Of a stretch of 64,000 nt of DNA, positions 62,564-64,000 are shown in pieces (position 1 is the stretch's first letter; the number at the start of each line of letters is the position of its first letter). The notes under the pieces are model-generated. The model searched no databases. It had not been told where the DNA came from and saw nothing but the letters and a program-made list of their open reading frames with translations. This DNA comes from Bacteroidota bacterium (lineage in GTDB: Bacteria > Bacteroidota > Bacteroidia > AKYH767-A > OLB10), in contig JADJOZ010000001.1 in the NCBI GenBank assembly GCA_016713525.1, positions 434,001-498,000 of the forward strand, in the 5' to 3' direction. The translations under genes were made by a program, and so were the position numbers.

Positions 62564-64000
62564 TCAATTGGGAGTTGCTTCTGTTGTAAGCTGATTTTTT
62601 ATCAGTGAATGGTTATATTGTTGCAATATCGATTGTAACGACTTCAATAGAATGCTGTCGGGAGGTGAATTTTTTCCGATTTTATTTTGAGTCAGCAAAC
62701 TATCATTTTTATAATCATAATAACCTATCACTTCCTGACCATCAAATTGAATTAGTTGTTTTTCTCCAATGATCTGATATGAATCACCGGTATAATTTAC
62801 GGCAAATCCGTTCCGTGTAGAGTCAAATGGACTATTCCCGAAAGCAATGAACGAATTATCGTAATTCAGCAAATCCAATATTCCCGGAACGATGTCGGTT
62901 TGCTGGGTTGTTTTGGTATTTGTGCCTTTTAAATCAGCATAAGGAAGGTAAAACAAAATGGGAGTACGGAACATACCAGCTTTTGTTTGATAGTATGGAA
63001 TCGCTGAGGGTCCGGTGTGATCACTGGTAATTACGAACAGCGTGTTTTTATACCAGGATGTAGCTTGTGCTTTCTTAAAAAACTGCTGTAATGAGTAATC
63101 AGCATATCCGATACTTTCATGAATGGGGAGTGATCCTTTAGGAAAGTTGTTCTTTAAATGTTCGGGCAATGAGTAGGGGTGATGCGACGATAATGAAAAA
63201 AAAGTAGTCACAAATGGTTGGGGCATTTTATTCATTTTATCAGTAAAGAAAGCATAAAAATTCTCATCGAAAATACCCCAGTTACCATCATAATCCTTTC
63301 CGGGATATTCTTTTCTGCCGTAGTAAGCATCAAAGCCGGTCATAGATGCAAAATTATCGAACCCCATGGTTCCGTTGTTACCACCATGAAAAAATCCGGA
63401 GGAATACCCTTTCTGTTTTAATAGTGCTGCTATGGAATGCAAACGATTTCCATTATAGGGAGAAGTGATATAAGAAGCCGGCATCAGTGTAGGCATAGAG
63501 GCAACTACGGCAGGAATCCCATCAATCGATTTTTTAGCATTTGCATAAGCGTTGTTGAACGAAATACAATGAGTTGAAAGTGAATCCAGAAATGGTGTGT
63601 ATCCTTTACCATTGTTCAGGTAACCGATGTATTCTGAAGAAAAACTTTCTAAAATAATAATAATAACATTCCGGGGGTGAAATGGTTCATGTTTTTTATA
63701 GGAATGTACTTTATCGAAATAGGTGGTAAGTTCCGATTCAGGCAGATAATTTTTTTCGTCGATAAGTACCTTGCCAAACGTTTTAATAACCGTAAAGGGT
63801 GTATTCAAAACTAAAGGTACCAAAGGTGGCGTAGTATGTTTGGCGGCTGCAAGAATTCCCAGTGGTTTGTATTGGATGCCGCCCCGAAATCCAATTCCGG
63901 TAATTAAAATGACAGGAAGAATTAATATCCATTGAATCAATTTCTGATCATTTACCGGAGCAGGTTTCACTTTAATTTTGTTGTATCCCCAAACAAAGAT
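62564..64000 (-). CDS. LTA synthase-like sulfatase (alkaline phosphatase superfamily), partial
   Basis: The gene runs off the right edge, and the visible 478 codons hold the end of the membrane part and the whole extracytoplasmic sulfatase-like domain. Motifs: NVIIIILESFSSEYIG (metal-binding Glu/Asp region), KKSIDGIPAVVASMPTLMPASYIT with the Thr/Ser-type nucleophile region, YSSGFFHGGNNGTMGFDNFASMTGFD, FFSLSSHHPY and TLFVITSDHTGPS. The LTA synthase family transfers phosphoglycerol; in Bacteroidota, members may modify phospholipids or glycans. An apparent Met at 63970 is a GTG and is probably not the start, since the frame stays open to the edge. Confidence 0.85.
   Translation of the reverse strand: MFVWGYNKIKVKPAPVNDQKLIQWILILPVILITGIGFRGGIQYKPLGILAAAKHTTPPLVPLVLNTPFTVIKTFGKVLIDEKNYLPESELTTYFDKVHSYKKHEPFHPRNVIIIILESFSSEYIGYLNNGKGYTPFLDSLSTHCISFNNAYANAKKSIDGIPAVVASMPTLMPASYITSPYNGNRLHSIAALLKQKGYSSGFFHGGNNGTMGFDNFASMTGFDAYYGRKEYPGKDYDGNWGIFDENFYAFFTDKMNKMPQPFVTTFFSLSSHHPYSLPEHLKNNFPKGSLPIHESIGYADYSLQQFFKKAQATSWYKNTLFVITSDHTGPSAIPYYQTKAGMFRTPILFYLPYADLKGTNTKTTQQTDIVPGILDLLNYDNSFIAFGNSPFDSTRNGFAVNYTGDSYQIIGEKQLIQFDGQEVIGYYDYKNDSLLTQNKIGKNSPPDSILLKSLQSILQQYNHSLIKNQLTTEATPN

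Overview
The window is chromosomal DNA of a member of the Bacteroidota, AT-rich and probably close to Chitinophagales/Sphingobacteriales (the order is a guess). Evidence: C-terminal type IX secretion (T9SS) sorting domains on two secreted proteins, a TonB receptor with an N-terminal carboxypeptidase-regulatory-like domain, a bacillithiol gene (bshA), a transketolase split into N and C genes, adjacent parE-parC, and Bacteroidota-type TAnnTTTG -7 promoter boxes. No tRNA, rRNA, transposase, phage gene or CRISPR array was seen.

Layout. 1-6.5 kb: end of a glycosyltransferase, gcvT, comB, a zinc phospholipase C/S1-P1-like protein, a methyltransferase, an aspartate ammonia-lyase and a Sua5/YrdC protein. 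6.9-9.7 kb: a minus-strand arsenic operon arsR-arsM-arsC-acr3 with a palindromic operator over its promoter. 10-13.4 kb: DEAD-box helicase, FAS1 lipoprotein, cytochrome c. 13.6-17 kb: a small His/Cys-rich protein, a TonB receptor and a lipoprotein, probably a metal-uptake set. 17-18.4 kb: a flippase. 18.5-23.9 kb: an N-glycan-degrading operon (sugar transporter, aspartylglucosaminidase, GH92 mannosidase). 24.3-36.4 kb: a T9SS hydrolase, parE-parC, an RsmB-like methyltransferase, a large LVIVD/T9SS protein, ychF, an S4-domain protein and a tandem pair of small unknown genes. 37-45.5 kb: mutS2, tktN, a VWA protein, tktC, an ECF sigma operon and a class III aminotransferase. 45.5-64 kb: a two-component system, a CoA-binding protein, an MFS transporter, a GT51 transglycosylase, an isolated Cas6-like protein, a nuclease/phosphatase, two rhomboids, mutL, a GH3/beta-lactamase fusion, bshA, a SUI1 protein, a truncated diacylglycerol-kinase-like gene and an LTA-synthase-like sulfatase.

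Two things stand out. First, many spacers carry short repeats that start at, or within a few bases of, the stop codon of the upstream gene and run in its direction: GGATTAA heptamer arrays after three genes, an octamer array after acr3, and a GTCATT-linked hairpin array after two genes. Other period-7 arrays, a 50-bp dispersed repeat and REP-like palindromes fill the same spacers. Second, an isolated Cas6-family RNA endonuclease gene lies at 51.3-52.1 kb with no array or other cas gene in view; whether it acts on the hairpin repeats is speculation.

About a dozen genes are broken, mostly by single-base changes in homopolymers and by three in-frame stops. Conserved genes such as mutL are among them, so errors in the sequence are the simplest general explanation. 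Two A8 tracts (arsC, TonB receptor) and a TGA exactly at a catalytic serine codon deserve a check against reads.
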